Source: Anastrepha obliqua
Taxonomy: Eukaryota; Arthropoda; Insecta; Diptera; Tephritidae
Assembly (NCBI RefSeq): GCF_027943255.1
Contig: NC_072895.1
Span: forward strand, 33,020,001 to 33,084,000
Length of the DNA stretch: 64,000 nt
Direction of reading: 5' to 3'
The translations under genes and the position numbers were made by a program. The notes beneath the pieces are model-generated. The model saw only the letters and a list, made by a program, of their open reading frames with translations, ran no database searches and had not been told where the DNA came from. Shown piece after piece: positions 12,166 to 21,772 of the stretch. The first letter of the stretch is position 1. Each line of letters opens with the position of its first letter.

Positions 12166-13404
12166 TGCGCAGTGTAACTACCGGATTTATTGTCGCTAGA
12201 AAGTAAACAAATGCCACAAAACTTGGCTACGCAAACTGGAAAATCAACTTACGCATGAATATATTAATAATTTCTCCTTTCCCTTTCCCTCTTCTTTTCA
12301 CACGCACATTTGAGCCGTAAATTACCAGGTTTGTTGCTTAACTCTTTCGATGTACTTCAACCTTCAAAATGGCTTCAAGTATTCCTATTAGAGTGTGCTT
12401 CACCTCTATTGGTTCCAGCCAATAACAACATCAAGCAAAAAAGCAACAAGATCATATAATCGTTTTCACATAACTTGTTGCACTTGTTGTTCTTGTTGGA
12501 TTGTCTTTGCTGGCTTCAAGAGCAAAGCAGCGCATTTCTGGGAAAGCTAAGTGGCCACAATCAACCTCAACTCTTGTCACTTGCACACCTCGCATATGTA
12601 GAAATATGTAAATGATATTTCTAATTCAAAAACTTGCCTGTGTGCCTGTACTTGAAAGTATGCAGAAGACTTCTGAGTGAAGTAATGGCCTCGGCGGTGG
12701 CCAGATGAGGCCGTGTTTTCCCATTGCGCTGCGATGCATACAAATTGCAACAGCAAAGGCAACACAAAGGCTACAAAAACAAAATAAAATTTATGGCAGG
12801 AATACGAAGACGTGCTTGCAACAAATTAAATTACACTTACACATTTCTATGCAACGAGTGGGCAGCTGCACCGCTGCGGTCACCGCGACTGTCTCGCTGC
12901 TTCGCTACTTCACTTCAAGCACATCGTTGCTTTGCCAGTATACTCGCACATAAGTGTGCATACATACTCGTACATAGGCGAGCAGTTATGAGTACTGCAT
13001 ATTTGTGGCTTTCTTATACAACAACAATATTTGTTGTGGGCCTATTGTGTAGGTGTTAAGTGCATGGGCGCTGAAGTGTTGAGTTGCAGAGTCGATGCCG
13101 CCGAAGTTGTTATTGCAGAACTACAAAACCGGCTACGAACTTTTGCCGCCGTGCCACAAGTGCATTCAAACGGAATGATGTTGCCTTCAGATGTTATTTT
13201 CCTTCGTTCGGCCCCTACATGCCTGAATACTTTTGCAAGTGAATTATGTATGCACGGCACTTGTGTGTGCACATTAGGGCGGCCCTTTCATATATATTCC
13301 ACTTACAAATTTAAAATTATGGCAAGCAGCTGCTGACTGTTGGTAGAGTATACAAGTAGTTCAAGTGTAGTTATAGACTAACCTCACGAGGAACCGGTTA
13401 ATTA
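12166..13404. other. Intergenic DNA, no gene identified
   Basis: Several overlapping open frames of 60-110 codons exist on both strands, none with a recognizable domain. Composition is a little more balanced than the flanks. Confidence 0.45.
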
Positions 13405-13499
13405 TACAGGGTGACAAAAAATAAGTGTATACAACATTTTTAATGAAAAAAATTTATCATTGATAGTAGCTCAAAACAAATGGAGAAATTTTAATAGAC

Positions 13500-14293
13500 A
13501 ATGTTTGAGTAACATTATATTCAGCCAGTTTCGAAGTGGCCACCTTTAGCACGAATGCACAAGCTCAAACGTTTCAACCATTATGCGATCCTACTCTCGA
13601 CGCAACGCTTGCTTCAGAGACTCCAAAGTTTGGTGGCGTTTTGCACAGGCCCTTGCTTCCAAAATCGACCATACGCTGTAATCTAGCGGATTCAGATCCG
13701 GTGAGCAGAGTGGCTATTCTTGAGAAAGTAATGAAAGAGGGGAAATTGGCTTTGCAATTGGGTTATTTTTGCTCTGTGGGCTGGATTTTGACGATGTTCA
13801 ACAATGGCTGAAGGTCCAGGGGCTTCTGTAGACCAATTTCTTTCGTTTTGATGATTGTGAGCTTGTTCAACGGTAAACAGCTTCTCATCCGTAAAGACGA
13901 TTTTTTTCCCAGCCCGTACCTGCGGCCCGACATTGGAGCGAGCGACATCTTTCGAGTCTTACTTTCTTGTTTTCATCCGTGAGCAGCTGGCATTTTTGTA
14001 GTTTATAAGGCTTAAGTCCAAGTTCGTTTTTTGCTATACGGCGAACTGATTCACGATTGATGCCTTTCTAACCAGCAATTTTCCTCATCGAGACCATAGA
14101 ATTTCGTTGAACTTTTTTTCGGTTGTTGGAAGTGTTAACAGTTCGTTTTCTTCCTCTTCCATTACCAAGCTCCTTAAATCGTTTGATTGCACGAGAAACC
14201 AATGAACGTGCAATTCCCAGCTTCCGTGCTATCTCGCAGTTGCGTGCTCCTAGCTGATGTAGGGCTATAAGAGCTGAGCGACTACTTGACATC
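13500..14293 (-). pseudogene. DD37D-like transposase remnant
   Basis: Starting at 14293 the minus strand reads MSSSRSALIALHQLGARNCEIARKLG...SRAIKRFKELG, an HTH of the Tc1/maT type. It continues GINRESVRRIAKNELGLKPYKLQKCQLLTDENKKVRLERC, then after frame changes VFTDEKLF-like sequence (first catalytic Asp region). After a deletion comes CSPDLNPLDYSVWSILEARACAKRHQTLESLKQALRRE, which carries the third catalytic residue. The middle of the catalytic core, including the second Asp, is missing, and several stops and shifts are present. Confidence 0.75.
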
Positions 14294-14306
14294 GTTCCAC
14301 AAATTA

Positions 14307-14671
14307 AAGGGTGGTTAAATTTCAAGGACTGATGTTGAATGGGAACAACACCTAAACGTCAACGACACCGTTGGACTTCTTTCTTTGGGATTATTTGAAA
14401 GAAAAGGTATACGTCGATAAGCCAGCAACAATTCAAGAGCTAAAGGATGAGATAATTCGGCACATTAACGGCATAGAACCTCAATTATGCCTCAGCGGCA
14501 TCGAATATTTGGACCATCGGATGGAGGTGTGTCGCCGAGGCTGCGGCGGCTATTTGGCCAATATATTGTTCTATACGTATATTATCATAATAAAGAGAAA
14601 TGACAGTAATTTTCTAAAAAAATTGTATTTTATTCAAAATCAACACCGGCCCTTGAAACGTAACCGCCCTT
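14307..14671 (+). mobile_element. DD41D (rosa-like) deletion derivative, 365 bp
   Basis: TA at 14305-14306 and 14672-14673 flank TIRs beginning AAGGGTGGTTAAATTTCAAG and ending in its imperfect complement. The inside is a 5' UTR joined directly to the transposase C-terminus: LDFFLWDYLKEKVYVDKPATIQELKDEIIRHI...MEVCRRGCGGYLANILF. The complete relative is at 51400-52671. It sits immediately upstream of the start codon of the surrounding DD37D-like transposase, so it inserted later. Confidence 0.88.
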
Positions 14672-14899
14672 TATTTAAAAAGAGCTAGAACAGAAACGAA
14701 TACTTTTTTTGTACTTCAGAACACACACAACAATCACAAAAATAAGAGCATTCGTTAAAAAATTTTACATTCATCTAATTGCACAGAGAAGTTTGTATAC
14801 AGTTATTTTTTGTCATCCTGTAAAGTACAAGTAGAAGCACCCCCGCTGTGGTGGGGAGAAGTGAGTATTTACTTTGAAAGGGGAGTTTTGCCCTTCTTT

Positions 14900-15300
14900 G
14901 TTTTTGGATAAAGGGAGGGCTCAATGGCTCAAGTAGGAAAATACTCCTCGAACCAGGGGCGAATTAGACTACTGACGAAGTGTGTCACTCCATTCTGAAG
15001 CCATGAAGTCATTAAGCAGAAGGGACTGTAGACAGTTGGACTCATAGCGACCCACTGTCTATGGCCAAAGCATATGGAAAAGGTTGGCATCTCAGACAGT
15101 GCATTTTGAACAGCATTTGGAGAGGAAGATGAGACGGCGAACCACTTTCTGTACGTCTGCCCGGCCTTCGCTCGAATCAGGCTTGAGGTCTTTGGCACTG
15201 ATGTCTTAAGATGCGGCCACCTTGGCTCCTTGCCACCGCCAAATCTACTCAGATTTCTTCGGAGAATGCGTAGATTTAAAGAAAATTATAAAGGGAACTC
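14900..15300 (+). mobile_element. LINE C-terminal fragment
   Basis: Plus-strand reading with frame changes gives THCLWPKHMEKVGISDSAF, EEDETANHFLYVCPAFARIRLEVFGTDVL, LGSLPPPNLLRFLRRMRRFKEN. This is the same family and same portion as 5195-5565 on the other strand. It is truncated, has no start, and is not functional. Confidence 0.7.
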
Positions 15301-16360
15301 AGGTGCAGTGCAATGGACTTAATGTTGTCTGGACCTATTGTTGCTGTACTTGTTAGTTGTTCCGACAAAACAAAAAAAAAAGAACGATAGTGTCCTTTGC
15401 CTCAAACTACCACCAGGATCTCAAATCATTGGGTGCGCTGATGGCTTTGCCTTCGTGATTGTTGCTAAATTCCTCAACCAGGCAAAAGCAATCTGTAATC
15501 AAGCCATCGAAATCACAAAAGATTAGCATTGAAAGTAAATGAAGACTGACTACAGAAATGATCCAGTGATAGTCTTAGTCTTAGCGTTTCCACGACAGTC
15601 GCTTCTACATAACCGGAACGACCCGGATTTATATCTGGCCAAAGACTGTAACTTCAGCAACATTCCCTGAATATATATGGGGAATGTTTATGCTGCTACA
15701 ACAACAACAAAAACAAAAGATTAGCTGCGCAATAGTGGCTTGTGGCCTTGCATTCCATAAAATAGAAGCAGTTCTTATCAGTAACTGGAAAATAGTTGGG
15801 ACAGCAAATCTTACGTGCTGGAGTCCAAGCTGTGCATCAAATATCTTGGAGTAATAATTGACCACAGGCTGAGCTTTAAGCAGCACCTAACATACGCCAT
15901 CGGTAACGCAGCGGGCGCTGTAACTGCACTAACTCAGATTATCATGAATACGAGTGGTCCTAGGCAGGCTTCTAGGAAGCTACTTAGCAGTGAGATATCA
16001 TCTATCTTGCTATAAGCTGTTCCGGCCCGAGTGGAAGCAATAAACTGTAGCTCTTACATGCAGCTCTTACGCATTCCGCACCGTATCGGAGGATGTTGTA
16101 TTAGACAACGCGGGTATTTTACCAGTTAAGCTGACTGCATTCAAATTTGGTGCGATAAAAAAACACCGAGCAGATCCAGCTCAGCTGACCAACCGAAAGA
16201 CTGAACCGGAGCGAAGCATTTGTACGGGGCGGGAGAAGTGGAAGAACTCTATGAGCGGACGATGGACGAAATATAAGAGCGGCGCTGGAATGATTGCGTT
16301 TATCTCGATAGAAATTACATTGATAAATAAAGCTAATTTTGAACAAAAACAAACTCGTTT
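15301..16360 (+). pseudogene. R1-like LINE reverse transcriptase C-terminal remnant
   Basis: The reading from 15400 is LPPGSQIIGCADGFAFVIVAKFLNQAKAICNQAIEITKD, an RT stretch in which the catalytic YADD is degraded to CADG. A 185-bp insertion interrupts it. It resumes at 15726 as LRNSGLWPC and goes on with CIKYLGVIIDHRLSFKQHLTYAIGNAAGAVTALTQIIMNTSGPRQASRKLLSS (15829-15990), then RT thumb-like sequence and a decayed region to about 16350. Several stops are present. The family looks R1/LOA-like; the clade is uncertain. Confidence 0.75.
15528..15712 (+). mobile_element. Tiny retroposon 3' end with 13-bp target duplication
   Basis: ACAAAAGATTAGC flanks the insert at 15515-15527 and 15713-15725. 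The insert carries CGTTTCCACGACAGTCGC, CCCGGATTTATATCTGGCC, GGGGAATGTTTATGCTGC and an (ACA)n tail. The same block is at 17726-17815 and, on the other strand, at 63536-63654. With target duplications of 12-13 bp and an A-rich tail it behaves as a strongly 5'-truncated LINE or a SINE. The host LINE reading continues across it. Confidence 0.88.
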
Positions 16361-16415
16361 TCTTGGTTATGGCCGGGTGTTAAAAAAAATTAAGAGGCAA
16401 AGACAAAGGCAAATA

Positions 16416-17709
16416 CGAGGGGTGCCTTGTATATGTCGGGATTTGGCAACCCTGGTATTGCAATCTAGTAACTGACAGCTGTATAGCAAAGTTTGACATT
16501 TTTTGGCTTTTACGTACTCAGCACGTTTTGAAATACCAGCGCTATTTGTGTTGTTTACAGTAACTTAAAAGATTCATCTCGGTCCAAAAATGGAATTAAA
16601 TCGTGAACATTTTCGTGCGATTATTTTTTACAACTTTCGACGTGGATTAACTCAGCAACATTGCATGGATGAACTTAATTCATTTTTTGGCAATGAAGCT
16701 CCATCAAGGACCAGTGTTTATCGATGGTATGGTGAATTCAATCGTGGTCGTAGTTCACTCGAAGACGAATTTCGTGAAGATCGGCCAAAAGCAGTTGTTG
16801 TTCCGAAAACCATTGATGCTGTACGCGAACTGATATTGCAAGATCGTCATATGACCTATCGTGAGATTGAGACAATCTTAGGTATTAGTGGGACCAGCAT
16901 ACATTCAATATTGCATAAACATTTGACTGTCAAAAAAATTTGTTCGCGTTGCATCCCACACAATTTGTCAATCGCTCAAAAAAAGGCTCGTGTCGATTGG
17001 TCGAAGGAAATGCTCAAAAAATACGATCGCGGGGCTTCGAAACACGTCTATGACATCGTGACAGGTGATGAATCATGGATTTACACGTATAAGCCCGAAA
17101 GTAAACAGCAGTCGACTGTATGGGTGTTTCAAGATGAGCCAAATCCAACAAAAGTTGTTTGCGCACGAAACACTTCCAAGCAAATGGTCGCCTGTTTTTT
17201 CAGAAAAACTGGACATGTCGCAACCGTACCACTAGAACAACGCAGAACAGTAAATTCTGAGTGGTACACAACCATTTGTTTGCCAGTTGTCTTCCAAGAA
17301 ATTAGGAAAACCAATCGCCAAAGACGGATCACTCTTCACCAGGACAATGCGAGCTCTCACACATCGGCTCAAACAACTGCATTTTTGAGCACCCAAAACA
17401 TCGAATTAATGGGTCATCCGCCGTATAGTCCTGACTTGGCACCGAATGACTTCTTTTTATTCCCGTACATAAAAAACAAACTGAGAGGTCAACGTTTTTC
17501 GACACCTGAAGAAGCGGTTGCGGCATTCAGAATGCATGTTTTGGAGGTACCTCATTCAGAGTGGCAAAAGTGCTTCGACAATTGGTTCAAACGCATGTAA
17601 AGTGTATAGATCTTCATGGAGAATATTTTGAAAAACAACAACAAAGTGATTTTCGATGATTAAAATTTGTTTTTGTTCTCTAATCCCGACATATAAAAGG
17701 CACCCCTCG
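16416..17709 (+). mobile_element. Full-length mariner element with TIRs
   Basis: TA duplications at 16414-16415 and 17710-17711 bound a 1294-bp element. Its ends read CGAGGGGTGCCTTGTATATG and the complement of CGAGGGGTGCCTTTTATATG, both followed by TCGGGATT, so the TIRs are at least 28 bp with a single mismatch. It is the best-preserved transposon in the window and holds one long transposase frame. It inserted beside the decayed R1-like LINE; its good preservation indicates a more recent arrival. Confidence 0.95.
16590..17600 (+). CDS. Mariner transposase (DD34D), 336 codons, C-terminus frameshifted
   Basis: The enzyme cuts and reinserts its own element at TA sites. The first ATG opens MELNREHFRAIIFYNFRRGL. 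Two helix-turn-helix domains occupy about residues 1-115 (TSVYRWYGEFNRG and YREIETILGISGTSIHSIL). The catalytic triad is D160 (TGDESWIY), D252 (HQDNASSH) and D287 (YSPDLAPNDFF), with exactly 34 residues between the last two. The usual Trp of the WVPHxL linker motif is Cys121 here. The frame stops after FKRM. In the next frame KCIDLHGEYFEKQ follows at once, which is the normal mariner C-terminus, so a one-base deletion near 17600 removes about 20 residues. Activity is doubtful but most of the protein is intact. Confidence 0.93.
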   Translation: MELNREHFRAIIFYNFRRGLTQQHCMDELNSFFGNEAPSRTSVYRWYGEFNRGRSSLEDEFREDRPKAVVVPKTIDAVRELILQDRHMTYREIETILGISGTSIHSILHKHLTVKKICSRCIPHNLSIAQKKARVDWSKEMLKKYDRGASKHVYDIVTGDESWIYTYKPESKQQSTVWVFQDEPNPTKVVCARNTSKQMVACFFRKTGHVATVPLEQRRTVNSEWYTTICLPVVFQEIRKTNRQRRITLHQDNASSHTSAQTTAFLSTQNIELMGHPPYSPDLAPNDFFLFPYIKNKLRGQRFSTPEEAVAAFRMHVLEVPHSEWQKCFDNWFKRM

Positions 17710-17725
17710 TACCAGTACTTTTTCT

Positions 17726-17815
17726 TCGTTTCCCCGACAGTCTGTTCTACGTTGCCGTAACGATCCGGATTTATATCCGGTCAAGGACTGTCACTCCAGC
17801 AGCATTCCCCATACA
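17726..17815 (+). mobile_element. Fragment of the tiny retroposon family
   Basis: It contains CGTTTCCCCGACAGTCTG, GATCCGGATTTATATCCGG, and TCACTCCAGCAGCATTCCCC. It matches 15583-15670 but lacks the (ACA)n tail. It begins just 17 bp beyond the mariner right end. Confidence 0.75.
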
Positions 17816-18347
17816 TACAATTTTCAACCATTTGACAGCAAACTATGCCTCAGTAGTCTTCTATTTGTGCACCCAATATATTTTTCGCGAATTATTTACT
17901 ATAAAGATCTTCCTGCCTCAACTGTCACAGCTCAACATATTTTACTTTGTCTAACTTGAAATGCTCGAAAATAATTGGATAATTTGATTGTCGCTGCTTT
18001 GGTGTATCCCGATCAATTCAACTGCAAAGAATTCTGGTCGCACAGAAAAATTCAATAATTTAATTTGCTCTATTGTCGTGTCAATTTGCATTACCGAACT
18101 TTGCAACAAAATGCAAACAATTCAAGATGTTGTTGTGCACAAGCGACTTGCCCAACTGAACAACTACCCATGCACCTTGGCAGCGTAATTTACACACCAA
18201 CAACAAACACATGCGTGAACATGCATTCTTGGGTGCCAGCAGTAAAAAACAAGAAACTTCATTGTCCACAGTTGCGTCAACAACACCAACAACAACAGCA
18301 ACTAAGTAGACTAACGTTCATATTAATTTATATATATAGGGACACAC

Positions 18348-18379
<32 letters not shown>

Positions 18380-18943
18380 AAGTAGCCATCCTGCCTTTTC
18401 ATATTCTATATATTTCCACGACCAAAGTGAAGCGAATGACCTTAATCAAGGTCTCTTCTAATATGAAATTCTCCGCTGCCGACTGCCTTCTTGTGCTGGC
18501 ATTGCCGCAATTGCCTGCATTGCCGCCGCCACCATTGCAATATCGCCATTATCTTGGCTAGTGTTGCGGCAAGAGCAAGTAATTTACAATCAAAATGCTG
18601 CCAGAATTGGCGTGCGATTGCATTTCGCAGTGGCGGGCAATTGTGTGGAACCAAAAAGCAAAGCCAGTTGCAACTAAGTAGCACAAGTGCTACTAGTTCT
18701 TGCAGTTGCTTTCCACACGGCGTTGCGCTGCACGTTGCAGCTACCTGCTCGTATTGCGGACTAGAGGCATGCATGCGTGGAAAATTTCGCTGGCACAGTA
18801 AAACCTATGAAGTTGGACACCCGAGGAGATTGCAGGCACTCGCACAATTCGGGTAAAATGTTTTGCATAAAAAGTATGGATCATTTAGGAAATCGGACAA
18901 AGTTTACATAATTCAATTTTTAAGCTGCAAACTGCTGCTCTAG
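17816..18943. other. Intergenic DNA with CAA and TG microsatellites
   Basis: No gene is supported. (CAA)n-like sequence is at about 18275-18300 and (TG)n at 18358-18380. Open frames at 18442-18856 on both strands encode Cys/His/Gln-rich low-complexity peptides with no recognizable domain. Confidence 0.5.
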
Positions 18944-18958
18944 GTTAGGTTAGGTTAT
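18944..18958 (-). mobile_element. Bare (CCTAA)n LINE-type tail
   Basis: CTAGGTTAGGTTAGG on the plus strand is the reverse complement of the CCTAACC tails found behind several LINEs in this window. No LINE body is attached, since mariner sequence lies directly to its right. It may be the remains of an extremely short retrotransposition event. Confidence 0.4.
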
Positions 18959-19112
18959 GAGTTCTTTTGAGCCATTCCTTGAGCCAGTTTGCGATGCTCT
19001 CATAAGAAGTGAACCGGTCTCCAATAAGAGCTGACTGTATTGATCGGAACAGATGGTAATCCAAAGGATCAATGTCTGGCGAATACGGCAGGTACGGCAA
19101 GGTTTCCCTATT

Positions 19113-19525
19113 AGGTTAGGTTGACCTGGCTGGCTGAAAGCTATCCCATAGACCTATTGATCCTTAGTGTTACCAGATATAGCTAGACCCTTACGTTTCT
19201 TTGTAATAGACATCTTGTAATACGTCTGCGTCTTTTGCGAATCTAAGTAAACTTTAGAGCTCTATCCCCGAGAGGTTTTCTAACTTCTCATATTGTAAAG
19301 CTCCTAAGCATATTAATCTGGTTCTAGCTAATGCAGGACAAGAACATAGAAGGTGTTCTGGCGTTTCAGTTCATTGCAAAATCTGCAGCTATCGTTGTTT
19401 GGGATTCTTATCTTGTATGCGTGCGCCGCTAGCAAATTGTGGCCTGTCAGCATACCTTCGATGTTCTGCTTTCTTTTCTAGACAGAGCTGGTACGAATCG
19501 AACGACTTTCCTATTCAGTCCCTCT
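19113..19525 (-). mobile_element. LINE C-terminus inserted in mariner
   Basis: Minus-strand reading gives IEGMLTGHNLLAAHAYKIRIPNNDSCRFCNELK, then by frame change a CPALARTRLICLGALQ-like stretch and LENLSGIEL, followed by a CAACCTAACCTAA end. The flanking mariner words AATAGGAAA (about 19525) and AATAGGGAAA (19105-19114) look like the target duplication. It is 5'-truncated within ORF2. Confidence 0.75.
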
Positions 19526-19704
19526 AAATATTTCTGGACCGATTTAGCAACGTGTGTCCTGGCGTTGTCATGCAGCAAAATTAGTTTGTCATGTGTACCG
19601 TCCCATTCCGACCGCTTTTCTTTGAGAGCTCAATTCAAATGCTTTAGCTGCAGTCGGTAACGATCGCCAGTGATGGTTTCCGATGGTTCAAGGAGTTCAT
19701 AATA

Positions 19705-20209
19705 AGGGTTGCCCATATTCGACGTACCCGACGGATTTCGCTGACTCTTTGGGCCCATTCCAATCGACGAAGCTTGTCCGCAGGCAACAATCTTTGGGTC
19801 AATTGAATCTTATACGGGAATAAATGCAAATCAATGTGGATAATTCGTTGTAAAGTGGTCCGAGCAATGCCCAACTGCTGAAAACGGCGATTTTGGCGAC
19901 TTTGGCGACACCTTGGTCGGTTTTGATTTGGCCACTTTGGATTAGAAATAGCATCACCAGTCGGAAACCTTTCGTACAAACGTTTAATGGTGTTCTTAGA
20001 AGGTGTTGAGTTTTCACAATTGACTTCTTTTGTTGAATGTAAATTTCAACAATTTGGGAGAGCTCGCGTGGCGTGTACTGTTCCATGATAAAAATTTGCT
20101 TGGACTGACGCCTCCAACGCGGTATGTCATTATGTCATTATAGCGATCTGACGTCTTTGTCAATAGATACAGGGTTGCCAGATGGGTCCGTCGAATATTG
20201 GCAACCCTG
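19705..20209 (-). mobile_element. DD41D-like element, 505-bp derivative, inserted in mariner
   Basis: TA pairs at 19703-19704 and 20210-20211 flank ends that read AGGGTTGCCCATATTCGACG and the complement of CAGGGTTGCCAATATTCGAC. The right end also contains an inner 10-bp inverted repeat (CAGGGTTGCC ... GGCAACCCTG at 20170-20209). Coding sequence on the minus strand is the transposase N-terminus only: MEQYTPRELSQIVEIYIQQKKSIVKTQ, then RLYERFPTGDAISNPKW and GIARTTLQRIIHIDLHLFPYKIQLTQRLLPADKLRRLEWAQ. The catalytic domain is deleted. It is similar in plan to, but clearly different from, the DD41D copy at 51512. Confidence 0.85.
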
Positions 20210-20329
20210 TAGATGACACCCTTCTGATCCCACCAGATGCACAACATAACCTTTGAAGCATAAAAATTTATTTTTCGCTGTCGATGGACTTCGTTCACTT
20301 GATTCACCTAGCTGGCTCCAACATTTTCG

Positions 20330-20333
<4 letters not shown>

Positions 20334-20387
<54 letters not shown>
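20334..20387. repeat. (TA)n microsatellite = SINE tail
   Basis: An uninterrupted TA run, about 27 units. It lies at the 3' end of the SINE on the minus strand. Frames reading IYIYIY across it are artefacts. Confidence 0.95.
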
Positions 20388-20391
<4 letters not shown>

Positions 20392-20692
20392 GGCGCGTAC
20401 ACCCTTTTCGGGTGCTTGGCCGAGCTCCTCCTATTTGTGGCGTACGTCTTGATGCTGTTCCACAAATGGAGGGACCTACAGTTTCAAGCCGACTCCGAAC
20501 GGCAGATATTTTTATGAGGAGCTTTTTCATGGCAGAAATACACTCGGAGGTTTGTCATTGCCTGCCGAGGGGCGACCGCTATTAGAAAAATGTTTTTCTT
20601 AATTTTAGTGTTTCATCGAGATTCGAACCGACGTTCTCTTTGTGAATTCCGAATGGTAGTCGCGCAGCAACCCATTCGGCTACGGCGGCCGC
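20334..20692 (-). mobile_element. tRNA-derived SINE, near full length, with (TA)n tail
   Basis: On the minus strand the element starts at 20692 with a tRNA-like head. A-box TAGCCGAATGGG and B-box GGTTCGAATCTC fit RNA polymerase III internal promoters, and the spacing (about 52 nt) and flanking words fit a long-variable-arm tRNA such as tRNA-Ser. A body follows with CGCCCCTCGGCAGGCAATG, CCTCCGAGTGTATTTCTGCC, CGGAGTCGGCTTGAAACTGT and AGGAGGAGCTCGGCCAAGCA. The 3' end is GTGTACGCGCCAATTA and a (TA)n tail of about 54 bp (20334-20387). CGACAC flanks it at 20328-20333 and 20693-20698. The host is a mariner transposase reading. Confidence 0.88.
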
Positions 20693-21060
20693 CGACACTT
20701 AGGGTTATCATAATAGATCCATTTTTCATCACCAGTGACGATGCGATGCAGAAAACATTTTATTTTCTGCCGTTCAAGAAGCATCTCACACATCACCAAA
20801 CGTCGCTCGAAAGCCCTCTTCTTCGATTGAGGTGGCACTCAGTTATTTGCTTTGTGAACCACTCCCATCGCCTGTAAACGTTTACCGACGGTTGATCTAT
20901 CAATATCCAACTCTTTAGACATAGCATCAAGGATGCGACACGTGTCTTCATCCAATAGCTTTTTTGTAGTTGAGTATCTTCGATTTTTTCGATGCCCCTT
21001 CGCGATCTTTATCGCTCATGTCGAAATTGCCACTTTGGGAGCGTCGAAACTACTTTTTAA

Positions 21061-21772
21061 AAGTGGTATTTAATAGAGCGGATAACCGTAAATATTAATA
21101 AATACACGACACGTTTCAGCTGCACTTTTCTTTAAAAGGTAATATTGAAGTATGACTTCCCACAAATGGGGTTTTTTGGGACGGATCTGTACGCTTCAAA
21201 CGAATGTCAACTAGTGCGAGCGAGACCCCACAGATAAACCTTCAAATCACCAGTAACATATATTACAAAAATATTGTAGCAACCCCTCTTTTATGAAGGC
21301 GGAAGCTTATTCCCATACTCATTATAAAATTTATTTATTGTATTTAAAAATTTATTTATATAAAATAAAAATTTAAGACGCGATTTTTTAGATTTTATTA
21401 TAATTTTAATTCTTTTTTTAAATGAAAGTGTTTTTAGAAAACTGAAAAATTATTCAAAATTATCACTTTTTGCTTTAAATCAGACGCTTAAACGTTTCGA
21501 ATATTGTGCTATGGTGGCGCGTATGGTTTTCATAGATATGGTCGACGCTGCTGTATATCAGCATCATAATCAGTGATTGCTTGAGATTCTCCCAATTTTG
21601 GTCGCGTACTTTGCAGGTCATTCCCTCTAGCTTCGTTTGTAGTCGAGCGGATCTAATTCTGGACAGACCGAGGACAAATTTTCAGGATATTTATTATCAC
21701 CTTTGCTTTCTTCTATTTATTGAAATGACTTACACACGTGATGGTTTAGGAGGGAAAGTTGATATACATATA
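21061..21772. other. Mariner 5' remnant and AT-rich DNA
   Basis: 21061-21260 is probably the non-coding 5' part of the broken mariner, because it continues upstream of its N-terminal coding sequence. The rest is AT-rich with no recognizable gene. Confidence 0.4.

Larger units (their letters stand above)
13407..14820 (-). mobile_element. Tc1/mariner-superfamily element, DD37D (maT)-like, with both TIRs
   Basis: The ends are inverted repeats: left ACAGGGTGACAAAAAATAAG (after TA at 13405-13406), right the complement of ACAGGATGACAAAAAATAAC (before TA at 14821-14822), followed on both sides by GTATACAA. The transposase runs on the minus strand. A separate 365-bp element is inserted at its N-terminal edge (14307-14671). 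The whole is about 1.4 kb including that insertion. The pairing of TIRs, TA duplication and transposase remnants makes the element boundaries secure. Confidence 0.85.
18959..21060 (-). pseudogene. Mariner transposase broken into four pieces by three insertions
   Basis: Minus-strand order: (1) 21020-20700, N-terminal part with SKSWILIDQPSV-like HTH sequence and GDEKWIYYDNPK-like sequence holding the first catalytic Asp; (2) 20327-20212, KCRKCWSQLG and VMLCIWWDQKGVIY in shifting frames; (3) 19702-19525, YYELLEPSETITGDRYRLQLKHLN and KLILLHDNARTHVAKSVQKYLEGLN (second Asp); (4) 19112-18959, LPYLPYSPDIDPLDYHLFRSIQSALIGDRFTSYESIANWLKEWLKRT (third Asp). Between pieces lie a SINE (20334-20692), a DD41D-like element (19705-20209) and a LINE (about 19113-19525). 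The extreme C-terminus and left TIR are missing. The four parts are collinear with one mariner transposase, so they are one carcass. Confidence 0.85.

Noticed and set aside
12577..13336. Cluster of overlapping frames of 60-110 codons on both strands
   Set aside because: They overlap each other in several frames, have no recognizable domain and no splice-site support.
18442..18856. Opposing frames of 110 and 121 codons rich in Cys, His and Gln
   Set aside because: Composition follows GC-rich simple words in the DNA; the two strands cannot both be coding and neither shows a known fold.
18944..19125. TTAGG repeats as interstitial telomeric DNA
   Set aside because: Only two or three units each, always in the position of a LINE 3' tail; Diptera lack TTAGG telomeres.
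20253..20585. Open frames on both strands with long IYIYIY repeats
   Set aside because: They are translations of a (TA)n microsatellite that is the SINE tail, not genes.
20640..20692. Genuine tRNA gene
   Set aside because: A- and B-boxes are present but the acceptor stem cannot close and the element continues into a SINE body found in four other places.
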